Below are positions 33,192 to 41,343 of a stretch of DNA of 64,000 nucleotides, piece after piece. The stretch spans positions 62,001 through 126,000 of the forward strand of contig JBMNKH010000001.1 in NCBI GenBank assembly GCA_050952085.1, given 5' to 3'. The notes under the pieces are model-generated. The model saw only the letters and a list, made by a program, of their open reading frames with translations. It was not told the DNA's origin and ran no database searches. The DNA comes from DTU015 sp012837895 (GTDB lineage Bacteria; Bacillota; Sulfobacillia; Fermentithermobacillales; Fermentithermobacillaceae). The first letter of the stretch is position 1, and the number at the start of each line of letters is the position of its first letter. The position numbers and the translations under genes were made by a program.

Positions 33192-34733
33192 TCAGACAGT
33201 GTCAGTTGAGGGTTTGCGCCTCACCAGCACTACCGGAGTTTGTTGTTCCTGGTTGCCTGCAGGATTGCTTGACATTACTTCTTCCAGCCAGGCAGGGTCT
33301 ACCCCTGAAGAGTATCCCACAGCCCAAGCCACCCCGAGGTCGTTGGCATCTACTATAGCAGCTTCGCATCCCAACTCCCGTGCCATCTTGCTTGACAGCC
33401 CGGAAGGATCCTCAGGCCCCATAATCACGTAGTAATCATAGGGCGGCAAGCTGCCTAATACATCATCAATCTGGCCTGCATCTTGGCCCCCGACAATATA
33501 GAACCAGCCCTTCTTGCCGAGAAGCTTGCCCACCGCGCCTGCTCCCGCTGCAAGAAGCGTCTTTAACGTACCAATCTCTTCGAGCAGCACCTGCATTGAC
33601 AAAGGATTGGCCATAGGTGCTGCCCCGCCGAAAGGGATGTCTTTCTGGTCTACGAAACGCGACAAGGTCTTCGCAAGCAAGCCAGGCTCTACTGCGCCTT
33701 CCATGAAAATGCGCCCTTCCATAAGCCCTGCCACACATGAAGACAGGATTGCTATATCCCCAGGCAAAGGTTGGGTCACGTATTGTTTCATGGCCTGGAC
33801 AGGATCATCGTTTTCCACAAACAGCCTGGTCTTAACCGGGATAAGCTCAACATCTGGGGGAGGCGTCTTCCCCCGGACAGGGATTGCTGGCAAATCTTCC
33901 TGCTTTCCAAACCCAAGACTCTCCCATGCCTGCCTAAGCAGCAAGCTTCTGGGATACGCCCTTATGCCCAAGGAGAGGATGCCGCGGGCCTCATCCCGCC
34001 GGCCCCTGTCAATCATGCCCCTGACAAGTATGTCAAATTCATGATCGTGGAAGTTGGATGACTCTAACTTAATGAACTCAGCCAGGCAGTCTACAAGTTC
34101 ATCTTCCATACCCTTTTCCTCCAAGACGCGGCTTACCCGTTTGTAAGCAACTTTCAGCGGATTTTTCCGGTTCAACCGTTTGCAGATGTCAAGCGCTTTC
34201 TTGAATGACTCAAAAGCGCTGTCGCTATCCCTCAAGAAGAAGTATTGTACGTCTCCTATGAGAAGGTAAGGCCAGGGGTTCTCAGGCTCAATATCTGACA
34301 GGCTTTGGGCTACATTGAGCGCGCTTTGGTGCTGCTTATCTTTGATAAAGAGGTGAATCAGGAGACGCCCGCACCTGAGTGAAGGCCTTTTTTCCAGGGC
34401 ACCGGTGAGCAGTTCCCTGGCTTCATCTTTGTTGCCGGACCGGATCAGCTGCTTGGCAGCCATGTAAACAACGTAGGGATGGTGGTCAGGCCTTGCATGT
34501 CTGGCAAACCCTCTTGATGCAATTGACTTAAAGCCCAATACGTCAAGAAACCACAGCAGATAAACAAGTGCTGAACCCAATGGTAAGAACCCCTTTCTGT
34601 CCGGACATCTACTCACAAATGGTACCATATGAACTGTGCCGGGTCTACCTTGCTCTTTGGACCAACATTTGTTTAATGACCCGCCACAAAAGGAGGCGCA
34701 TAGCGCTATCAGTGTGATGAACAGCTCTGTCAT
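33192..34733 (-). CDS. Membrane-anchored TPR protein fused to a CofE-like domain
   Basis: The 513-residue protein has hydrophobic segments near the N-terminus (about 3-20 and 50-66) and TPR-like helical repeats (about 85-270, including ENPWPYLLIGDVQYFF and ESFKKALDICKRL). The C-terminal domain (about 290-510) resembles F420-0:gamma-glutamyl ligase (CofE): VKTRLFVENDD, PGDIAILSSCVAGLMEGR, VEPGLLAKTLSRF, VIMGPEDP, IVDANDLG. No F420 synthesis gene is nearby and the reaction is unknown. It starts directly after the stop of the penicillin-binding protein (TGAATG), so the two are likely coupled. Confidence 0.72.
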   Translation of the reverse strand: MTELFITLIALCASFCGGSLNKCWSKEQGRPGTVHMVPFVSRCPDRKGFLPLGSALVYLLWFLDVLGFKSIASRGFARHARPDHHPYVVYMAAKQLIRSGNKDEARELLTGALEKRPSLRCGRLLIHLFIKDKQHQSALNVAQSLSDIEPENPWPYLLIGDVQYFFLRDSDSAFESFKKALDICKRLNRKNPLKVAYKRVSRVLEEKGMEDELVDCLAEFIKLESSNFHDHEFDILVRGMIDRGRRDEARGILSLGIRAYPRSLLLRQAWESLGFGKQEDLPAIPVRGKTPPPDVELIPVKTRLFVENDDPVQAMKQYVTQPLPGDIAILSSCVAGLMEGRIFMEGAVEPGLLAKTLSRFVDQKDIPFGGAAPMANPLSMQVLLEEIGTLKTLLAAGAGAVGKLLGKKGWFYIVGGQDAGQIDDVLGSLPPYDYYVIMGPEDPSGLSSKMARELGCEAAIVDANDLGVAWAVGYSSGVDPAWLEEVMSSNPAGNQEQQTPVVLVRRKPSTDTV

Positions 34734-36410
34734 TCAATGAAGCAACTGCTCAGCTATCTTTCTGAAGAGGGGAGCAGCTATGGTGGGTCCGTCACCGGCT
34801 CGTTCACAAAACACGCATATCACATACTTGGGAGACAGGATAGGCGTCCAGCCTATGAACCACGCATGACTTGAGGGAGAGTCTCCATTCAACTCAGCAG
34901 TGCCTGTCTTGCCTGCACTGCCGAAACCAGGAACCCAGGCTGCTTTACCTGTGCCCTCCTGTGCCGAAAGGAGCAGCGCTTCCTGCAAGACTCTGGACAC
35001 CCGCTCCGAGAACAGGGTCTTTTCGTTTGCCTCTGAACCTGGCACGAGTCCGGGATTTTTCCATTCCCCGCCACAGACAACGGCTCTGTAAAAGCACGCC
35101 GCCTGGATAGGTGTGATTGTAAGATATCCCTGGCCTATAGAGTAGTTTGCCACATCCCCTGGGAGCATTGAGCCTGGAGCAGGCAGGATTCCGGCAGATT
35201 GTCCGGCAAGGGGAAGCCGCAGCTTGTTACCGAAGCCACATTCCAGCGCCCAATCCACCAGCTCTTGCGGTGGCACCCTCAAACCGATTTCAATCAGGGC
35301 GCAGTTGCAGGACAGAGCCAGTGCCTGCCTGACCGTGACCCTCCCGTGGCCTTCAGGGGAAGCACCGCAGTTAATCACCGTAGATCCAACCTCAATCCTT
35401 CCGCGACACTCAAACACTTCATCAGGGTATACATAACCCTTCTCAAGAGCTAATGACAGCACGACGGTTTTCCACACCGACCCGGGGGTGAAATCGCTGG
35501 TACTCCTGTTTACGAAGGGTGAATCAGGAAGTTGAAAGTAGTCTTCAGGGTGATTTTGATCGTACTGGGGCCTGGATGCCATAGCAAGGATCTCCCCGCT
35601 TATTGCGTCCAAGACGATCACGCCACTCTTTTGGACGTCTTCCTGATCCAAGACACGCTCCACTAAGTATTGAACTCGCACATCCAAGGTAGTCAGGAGA
35701 TCTTCGGGGTGATCACCTGTAGGGCCTATCCTCATACCTGAGCCTGGGATTTCCAGTCCATCTCCTGTAACCAGGGTTCCAACCCACGCAGGAGTTCCAC
35801 CGGTGAGGCTGGTCTGGAACCAGCTTTCAAGCCCGCTTTCCCCAATGTTGTCTTTGGGATTTACATATGCGTTAGGCCTTATGTGTCCCACCACATGCCT
35901 TGCCAGTGATCCCGGCCCGTACCTTACTGCTTCGGGGATTACCACAAGGCCGGGTATGGGGCAGGACATTATCGCTTCCACCTGCTCAGGAGACAACCCC
36001 CTGGATAGCTTAAACGGGGTAGTGTGGGTATCCAGCATTGTCTCAAGGCTGTGTTCATCCATGCCGGTAAGCACTGCGACCTCTTCCACAAAGCTTTGCC
36101 TGTCGTCTATTTTGGAAGGGAAAACAGCCAGGGCTGAGTGCCAGCACGGGTAATGGAGCGGCACCCCGTTCTTGTCAAGTATCCTTCCCCGGGCTAAAGC
36201 TACAGGAACACTTTCCCGCCTTTGCAGGGAGGCAGGCCTTATGTACCTGATTCCAGCAATGGAATCAATAAGCTGGTAGTGAATTAACAGACCCAGGAAG
36301 AACAAGAATACGCAACCAAACCCAAACAGAACGTATCTTATCCTGGAACCGGTAACGTCGTCTGAAACCTGCCCGTTTACGCACGCCTGGAACTTCCGGA
36401 TTTTGCTCAC
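34734..36410 (-). CDS. Class B penicillin-binding protein (transpeptidase)
   Basis: A monofunctional DD-transpeptidase that crosslinks peptidoglycan. One membrane helix (about residues 22-45) anchors it. The PBP dimerisation region follows, and the transpeptidase motifs are all present: SVWK in DFTPGSVWKTV (SxxK), SCN in LALSCNCALIEIG (SxN) and KTG in SAGKTGTAELNGD. The GTG at 36410 has GGGAGG five bases upstream. The length is 558 residues. No PASTA domain is visible. Its position between galU and the TPR/CofE-like gene next to sigK suggests, but does not prove, a sporulation-linked role. Confidence 0.88.
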   Translation of the reverse strand: MSKIRKFQACVNGQVSDDVTGSRIRYVLFGFGCVFLFFLGLLIHYQLIDSIAGIRYIRPASLQRRESVPVALARGRILDKNGVPLHYPCWHSALAVFPSKIDDRQSFVEEVAVLTGMDEHSLETMLDTHTTPFKLSRGLSPEQVEAIMSCPIPGLVVIPEAVRYGPGSLARHVVGHIRPNAYVNPKDNIGESGLESWFQTSLTGGTPAWVGTLVTGDGLEIPGSGMRIGPTGDHPEDLLTTLDVRVQYLVERVLDQEDVQKSGVIVLDAISGEILAMASRPQYDQNHPEDYFQLPDSPFVNRSTSDFTPGSVWKTVVLSLALEKGYVYPDEVFECRGRIEVGSTVINCGASPEGHGRVTVRQALALSCNCALIEIGLRVPPQELVDWALECGFGNKLRLPLAGQSAGILPAPGSMLPGDVANYSIGQGYLTITPIQAACFYRAVVCGGEWKNPGLVPGSEANEKTLFSERVSRVLQEALLLSAQEGTGKAAWVPGFGSAGKTGTAELNGDSPSSHAWFIGWTPILSPKYVICVFCERAGDGPTIAAPLFRKIAEQLLH

Positions 36411-36488
36411 CGCAGCCTCCCTCAGTTGAAAAAGCATCCATATCTAGATGTTTTCCCTGAGTTTGACTGTTTATGCCCTAAGGCCCCT

Positions 36489-36534
36489 AGGTGTTAGTAC
36501 ACCTGTCTGCCGGCGCTGCTATGTCTACCGCCGG
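36489..36534. other. Two short dyads between galU and the PBP gene
   Basis: AGGTGT-N4-ACACCT (36489-36504) and CCGGCG-N13-CGCCGG (36510-36534) lie in the 170-base gap. Neither is followed by a clear T-run. They could be an imperfect galU terminator or a leader structure for the PBP gene. Confidence 0.3.
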
Positions 36535-36582
36535 CCCTGCCGGACCTGTTGGGCTTTCAAGCCTGCATAGATGAACCGGCCG

Positions 36583-37461
36583 CTACAGCAGGTCTCTTTT
36601 CCGGACTAGCTGGACCAGATATTGTTCCAGCTCCTCACTAAGGTCTTCCCGGGACAACGCCATTTCAATGGTGGCAACAAGGAGTCCTTTGGGAGTCCCC
36701 ACATCGTACCTGATACCCTGGAACTCGCAACCGATAATCGGTTCCTCCTGAGCAAGAACCCTTAGGGCATCTGTGAGCTGGATCTCTCCACCCCTTCCAG
36801 GATCCAGTTTCTCTAATACCGGGAATATTTCCGGCGGCAAAATGTAACGGCCAATAACCGCCAGGTCAGACGGTGCCTCATCAGGGTGTGGTTTTTCCAC
36901 CAGATCTGAAACTTCCCACAACCCATCACCTAAAGGCCTCCCTTGGATTATGCCGTAAGAGGAAACCTCTTCCCTGGGCACCCGGCGAATGGCAACTACC
37001 GGCCTCCTGGTCTTTTCATACACTTCTATCATCTGTTTAAGGCAAGGCTTGTCAGAATCCACAATGTCGTCGCCAAGCAACACTGCAAAATACTCGTCCC
37101 CTATATGCTGCTTGGCACACCACACAGCATGCCCCAATCCAAGAGGCTTTTTTTGCCTTACATAGTAGATCTGACACATGCAAGCTATGTTCCTGACCAG
37201 CTCCAAGAGTTCGGTCTTTCCCTGTTGCTCTAAGTGATACTCCAGTTCTCCTGAATGATCGAAATAGTCTTCCAGAGGCCGCTTATCTTTTCCTGTGATG
37301 AACAAGAAGTCTTCAATCCCAGACTGGACTGCCTCTTCGACCACATATTGGATTGCGGGTTTATCCACAATGGGCAGCATTTCCTTAGGCTGTGCTTTAG
37401 TCACCGGCAAGAACCTTGTGCCTAACCCGGCCACAGGAAAAATTGCCTTCTTGATCGACAT
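36583..37461 (-). CDS. galU: UTP--glucose-1-phosphate uridylyltransferase
   Basis: GalU makes UDP-glucose for cell-envelope polysaccharides. The 292-residue protein begins with AIFPVAGLGTRFLPVTKAQPKEMLPIVDKPAIQYVVEEAV, the nucleotidyltransferase signature. It also has VLLGDDIVDSDKPCLKQM and RYILPPEIFPVLEKLDPGRGGEIQLTDAL. It faces away from the GT4 glycosyltransferase, with which it may share a pathway for sugar-nucleotide use. Confidence 0.95.
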   Translation of the reverse strand: MSIKKAIFPVAGLGTRFLPVTKAQPKEMLPIVDKPAIQYVVEEAVQSGIEDFLFITGKDKRPLEDYFDHSGELEYHLEQQGKTELLELVRNIACMCQIYYVRQKKPLGLGHAVWCAKQHIGDEYFAVLLGDDIVDSDKPCLKQMIEVYEKTRRPVVAIRRVPREEVSSYGIIQGRPLGDGLWEVSDLVEKPHPDEAPSDLAVIGRYILPPEIFPVLEKLDPGRGGEIQLTDALRVLAQEEPIIGCEFQGIRYDVGTPKGLLVATIEMALSREDLSEELEQYLVQLVRKRDLL

Positions 37462-37587
37462 TCCAAAATGCTCCTTTCGCCTAGTGCTATTTCTATTCTA
37501 ACCTCACAAGCTGCAAAAATGAAATTCCCTTCATTGTGACCACGTGCTCTCTTCTTGTGTTCCTGCGGGAAACGGAACATAATAGAT

Positions 37588-38736
37588 ATGGTGAGCAACG
37601 TGCGTATATCAATGTGGACTGACAGTTTTTACCCTTATATTTCAGGCGTTACCCGTTCTGTAGCAACCACAAGAGAGACCCTGGAACGCATGGGCCACAA
37701 GGTTACAGTTTTCTGTCCTTCATATCCTGGGACCACCCCCGAGGAAGGGGTCTACCGGTTCCAGTCGGTAAAGGCACCCACCAAGCCTGATTTCTACATA
37801 GCGTTCCCTGCAAATCCCAAGCACCTGATCGCCCTGGGCGAAATCTCGCCCGATATCATCCATATTCATTCGCCGTTTAACCTTGGCAAGACGGGACTGC
37901 GCATGGGCAGACTCTTGAAGATCCCGGTTGTGTTCACTTACCACACCATGTACAACATGTACTCCCACTACATTCCCGTCATCGGGCAAATGGCATCGGA
38001 ACTTGTTGAAGCAGGATCTTTCATCACCGCCAAGCAGGCAGATGCAGTGATAGCGCCGTCTACTGCCATCAGGGACTATCTCCTCCAGCACAATGTGAAA
38101 ACAAAGGTTTTCGTGATTCCCACAGGCATTAATGTTGATCGTTTCCGACACGGAGACCCTGACTATATCTGTGAGACGTTTAACATCCCGCCTCAGGTTC
38201 CAGTACTCCTCAGCTGCGGCAGGTTGGGGCCGGAGAAGAACCCTGAGACGCTGATCAAGGCGTTTGCGCTAATCCACAAACACATGGACTGCTACCTTGT
38301 AATGATAGGCGACGGTCCGTTACATGAAGCCCTAAGAGGTCTTGCCAACAAGCTGGGCGTAGGGCACAGGGTTGTTTTTGCCGGCAAAGTACCTCCTGAC
38401 CTTATGCCACACATGTATGCAGGTTCAGATGTGTTCTTGTTCGCGTCCCTTACAGACACTCAAGGATTGGTAATAGTTGAGGCGAAATCTGCAGGCGTTC
38501 CGTGTGTTGCAGTAGGGGCGCTTGGTGTCAAAGATATGGTGGAGCATGACGTAGACGGGTACTTGTGCGAAAACGCCCCTGAAGACCTTGCTCAAAAAAC
38601 CTTGGCCTTGCTGCAGGATCCGGAACGGCTAAGTACCATGAAATCAAACGCGTTGGCCAATGCATCAAGATTTTCACTAGAGGCGACATGCAACAAGCTG
38701 GTTGAGTGCTACATGGAAGTTGCAGAAGGCCTGTGA
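37588..38736 (+). CDS. GT4-family glycosyltransferase
   Basis: A GT-B-fold retaining glycosyltransferase of group 1. The N-terminal acceptor domain starts RISMWTDSFYPYISGVTRSV, with the FTYHTMYNMYSHY segment. The donor domain has LSCGRLGPEKNPETLIKAF and the EX7E-type SLTDTQGLVIVEAKSAGVPC. Similarity of the N-terminus to diacylglycerol glucosyltransferases suggests glycolipid synthesis, but the acceptor cannot be fixed. I prefer the ATG at 37588; the frame extends 11 codons upstream to a TTG with no site. It ends against glgA, with both stop codons inside one hairpin. Confidence 0.85.
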   Translation: MVSNVRISMWTDSFYPYISGVTRSVATTRETLERMGHKVTVFCPSYPGTTPEEGVYRFQSVKAPTKPDFYIAFPANPKHLIALGEISPDIIHIHSPFNLGKTGLRMGRLLKIPVVFTYHTMYNMYSHYIPVIGQMASELVEAGSFITAKQADAVIAPSTAIRDYLLQHNVKTKVFVIPTGINVDRFRHGDPDYICETFNIPPQVPVLLSCGRLGPEKNPETLIKAFALIHKHMDCYLVMIGDGPLHEALRGLANKLGVGHRVVFAGKVPPDLMPHMYAGSDVFLFASLTDTQGLVIVEAKSAGVPCVAVGALGVKDMVEHDVDGYLCENAPEDLAQKTLALLQDPERLSTMKSNALANASRFSLEATCNKLVECYMEVAEGL

Positions 38737-38749
38737 TTAAGCAGGCCTT
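38726..38749. terminator. Bidirectional terminator between the GT4 gene and glgA
   Basis: AAGGCCTG (38726-38733) and CAGGCCTT (38742-38749) form a perfect eight-base stem. The loop TGATTAAG contains the TGA stop of the plus-strand glycosyltransferase and, on the other strand, the TAA stop of glgA. T-runs on both sides are short. Confidence 0.6.
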
Positions 38750-40197
38750 TCGATTCGTCCCTTTCGTGCAAGGGCTTCCATGTAGAGTTCAGTGTATAGC
38801 GCCGCTGATCTGTTCCACGAGAAGTCCCGCTGCATCACATTTGTCACAAACGACTGCCATGCAGCCTTGTTGTTATAGGTATTTACAGCCCTAGACACGG
38901 CACCAACTAACTCATCTGCAGAGTAATCCCAGAACACGAAGCCGCTTCCGGATCCGCTGTCCGTATCGTAATCCAATACCGTGTCCTGAAGGCCTCCCGT
39001 CCTCCGCACTATAGGTACTGAACCGTACCGCATTGCGATTAGCTGGCCAAGCCCACACGGCTCATATCTTGAAGGCATGAGGAACATATCAGAGCCTGCA
39101 TATATCTTTTGGGCCAGAACCCCGCTGAAGCCGATTATTGCGGCCATCTTATCAGGATAGCGTTCCTTTACAGACGCGAATGATTGTTCATAATGCGGAT
39201 CTCCAGTCCCCAATAGTGCAAACTGCACATCCATAGAAAGTATCCTATGGATAGATTCCAAAAGTATGTCCAGGCCTTTCTGATCCACCAGCCTGGAAAC
39301 CATTCCGATGAGCGGCCGTTCCGATATAGGCAATCCAAGTTCTCTCTGCAAGGCGTACTTGTTCTCCTTTTTCCTGTCTACGCTTGCAGAGTCATACGTC
39401 TTGTAAATCCTCGGATCAGTGCTGGGATCGAACTCATGATAATTAATCCCGTTCACAATTCCAAAAAGGTCCCTGGCACGTTTCCTGAGAATCCCATCAA
39501 GGCCTTCCCCGAACTCAGGTGTCTGTATTTCCCTGGAGTAGGTCTCAGATACCGTGTTCAACACATCGGCGTACACTATTCCCGCCTTCATGAAATTTAC
39601 CTGTCCGTAAAATTCTACGCCCTCTGGGTGGAAATAGCGTTCCGGAACCCCCAGGAGATGCAGCACTTCCCTAGGGAAACTGCCCTGGTACCGCAGGTTG
39701 TGTATGGTATAACAAATAGCTACATCTTTCCAAACCAGGTTGCGGGCTGCCCTTTCCCTGATGAGCAAAGGCAAGAATCCTGACTGCCAGTCGTTGCAGT
39801 GAGCTACGTCAGGGATGAAATTCAGATGCTCACACATGCTCAACACAGCCAAATTGAAGAAAGAGAACCTCTCTGCTTCATCGGGATATCCATAGTACCC
39901 TTCCCTGTCAAAATAGTGGTAGTTGTCTAGAAAATACACCGGAACATGCTTTACGCCGTCTTCGCTCTTAGCTTCAATTGAGCTTGTGCGCACGATGCAC
40001 GTTGTTTTCCTGTCCCCCACCTGAACCGGAAAATCTCCAATGGTGCGAAAATCAGAAATGTTGCGGTACCGGGGCAACACGACCCGCACATCATTGCCCT
40101 GCAAGAGGAGGGCTTTTGGCAGCGAGCCTGCTACATCTGCCAATCCCCCTGTCTTAGCAAATGGGGCAACTTCAGACGATACTATGAGGATCTTCAT
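38737..40197 (-). CDS. glgA: Glycogen synthase GlgA
   Basis: GlgA elongates alpha-1,4-glucan from ADP-glucose. The conserved N-terminus is MKILIVSSEVAPFAKTGGLADVAGSLP with the KTGGL nucleotide-binding motif. IGMVSRLVDQKGLDIL and PSRYEPCGLGQLIAMRYGSVPIVRRTGGL (EX7E) mark the GT5 donor domain. The length is 486 residues. I start at the ATG at 40197, which fits the family; a TTG five codons upstream lies nearly on GAGGTG and is a less likely alternative. It lies just after galT. No glgB, glgC or glgP is visible here. Confidence 0.92.
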   Translation of the reverse strand: MKILIVSSEVAPFAKTGGLADVAGSLPKALLLQGNDVRVVLPRYRNISDFRTIGDFPVQVGDRKTTCIVRTSSIEAKSEDGVKHVPVYFLDNYHYFDREGYYGYPDEAERFSFFNLAVLSMCEHLNFIPDVAHCNDWQSGFLPLLIRERAARNLVWKDVAICYTIHNLRYQGSFPREVLHLLGVPERYFHPEGVEFYGQVNFMKAGIVYADVLNTVSETYSREIQTPEFGEGLDGILRKRARDLFGIVNGINYHEFDPSTDPRIYKTYDSASVDRKKENKYALQRELGLPISERPLIGMVSRLVDQKGLDILLESIHRILSMDVQFALLGTGDPHYEQSFASVKERYPDKMAAIIGFSGVLAQKIYAGSDMFLMPSRYEPCGLGQLIAMRYGSVPIVRRTGGLQDTVLDYDTDSGSGSGFVFWDYSADELVGAVSRAVNTYNNKAAWQSFVTNVMQRDFSWNRSAALYTELYMEALARKGRIERPA

Positions 40198-40218
40198 TCC
40201 TGTATCCAGCAATTCACC

Positions 40219-41271
40219 TCATCCTTTCCCGCCAAATTGAAGCGCTGCTAACTCAGGGGGAGTCGGGTTTATCCAAACTGCAGCGCCCTTTTCCAACCCT
40301 GCTTCTACGTTGAGCCTGGGGTATACGTGAATGTGCCAGTGATCCGTCGGAGGCTTTCTTGACCGCCTGGGAGTAGGAAGCGTATGGAAAACGATGTTAT
40401 ACGAAAGTGAAGAGAACAAGTCTTCATAAGCACGGAACAGCGATGCAAAAACTTCAGCAAGTTGCCTCGCCTTGTCATTGTCCAGTTCAGAAAAGGTCAC
40501 TGAGTGTTTTCTGGGCACTATGAGGGTTTCAAATGAGAACCTCGAGGCGAAAGGGCAAAGCACGATGAATTCTTCATTTCTCAGTGCGACCCGCTCGTCC
40601 TTCTCTGTTTCCCGTTCTACGTAATCGCACATGAGACACCGGCCAGTCTTTGACTCATACTCGCGGAAACGGAACATCTCAGTGGATACTTCAGGGGGCA
40701 TAAGCGGCAATCCTATGATCTGGAAGTGAGGATGCAACAAAGAAGCACCACCCTGGGGCCCCCAATTCCTGAAAATCTGCACGTACTTGATATATTTGTC
40801 ATCGCAAAGCACACGGTACCGCTGCTTGAGCGTTTCAATGATTTCTGTCATTTCATCCACTGTGTAGTCTCCCAATGTGCCATTATGCAGGGGAGATTCT
40901 ACCACTACCTCGTGTGCCCCGATACCGGGCATGCTCCAGTACATGGACGTATCGTCCACTTCAGGAGTAATTTGTGTGTCCACCCTTCCCGGATCAACTT
41001 CTTCTGTTTCCGTAGGGCGCAAGGCAGGGAACTTATTGGGAACTACCCGCACCCGCCAACCTGGCTCGTTCTCGGCACCTGAATCGCGCAAGGCGTACAC
41101 TTCAGGAGGTGTTTCACTCTCGTTGCCTACGCAGAACGGGCAACCAGGATCAGTCTCAGGCACCGGCTCCTTATGTTCTTGGGCTGACCTGAAATCGTTT
41201 GGTCTTTTTGAGCGCTCTGAAGCGGTAATGGTATAGGTTCCGGATAAAATGTCATACCGTAGTTCGGGCAA
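40219..41271 (-). CDS. galT: Galactose-1-phosphate uridylyltransferase
   Basis: GalT exchanges UMP between UDP-glucose and galactose-1-phosphate; some family members act on other hexose phosphates. Visible motifs are LPELRYDILSG at the N-terminus, zinc-ligand cysteines in CPFCVGNE, the active-site HPHFQ in LLHPHFQIIG, a second CLMC pair, and HWHIHVYPRL near the end. A TTG at 41271 has AAAGGA eight bases upstream. A further TTG at 41307 comes directly after the terminator hairpin of the previous gene and has no site. The protein is 350 residues. It precedes glgA. Confidence 0.87.
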   Translation of the reverse strand: MPELRYDILSGTYTITASERSKRPNDFRSAQEHKEPVPETDPGCPFCVGNESETPPEVYALRDSGAENEPGWRVRVVPNKFPALRPTETEEVDPGRVDTQITPEVDDTSMYWSMPGIGAHEVVVESPLHNGTLGDYTVDEMTEIIETLKQRYRVLCDDKYIKYVQIFRNWGPQGGASLLHPHFQIIGLPLMPPEVSTEMFRFREYESKTGRCLMCDYVERETEKDERVALRNEEFIVLCPFASRFSFETLIVPRKHSVTFSELDNDKARQLAEVFASLFRAYEDLFSSLSYNIVFHTLPTPRRSRKPPTDHWHIHVYPRLNVEAGLEKGAAVWINPTPPELAALQFGGKG

Positions 41272-41308
41272 GTGTATCGTCCTTTCGGATGAGACTCGGT
41301 ATGTCAAG

Positions 41309-41330
41309 AAGGGGTAGCACGCTACCCCTT
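41309..41330 (-). terminator. Hairpin after the coat protein gene
   Basis: AAGGGGTAGC and GCTACCCCTT form a perfect ten-base stem with a two-base centre, 14 bases after the coat gene stop. It is followed on the minus strand by CTTGAC, so the T-run is weak. It directly precedes galT. Confidence 0.6.
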
Positions 41331-41343
41331 ACCGACTAGCTGT

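Noticed and set aside
33466..34044. Plus- and minus-strand frames overlapping the TPR/CofE-like gene
   Set aside because: The TPR and CofE-like motifs are in one frame only; the others show no domain pattern.
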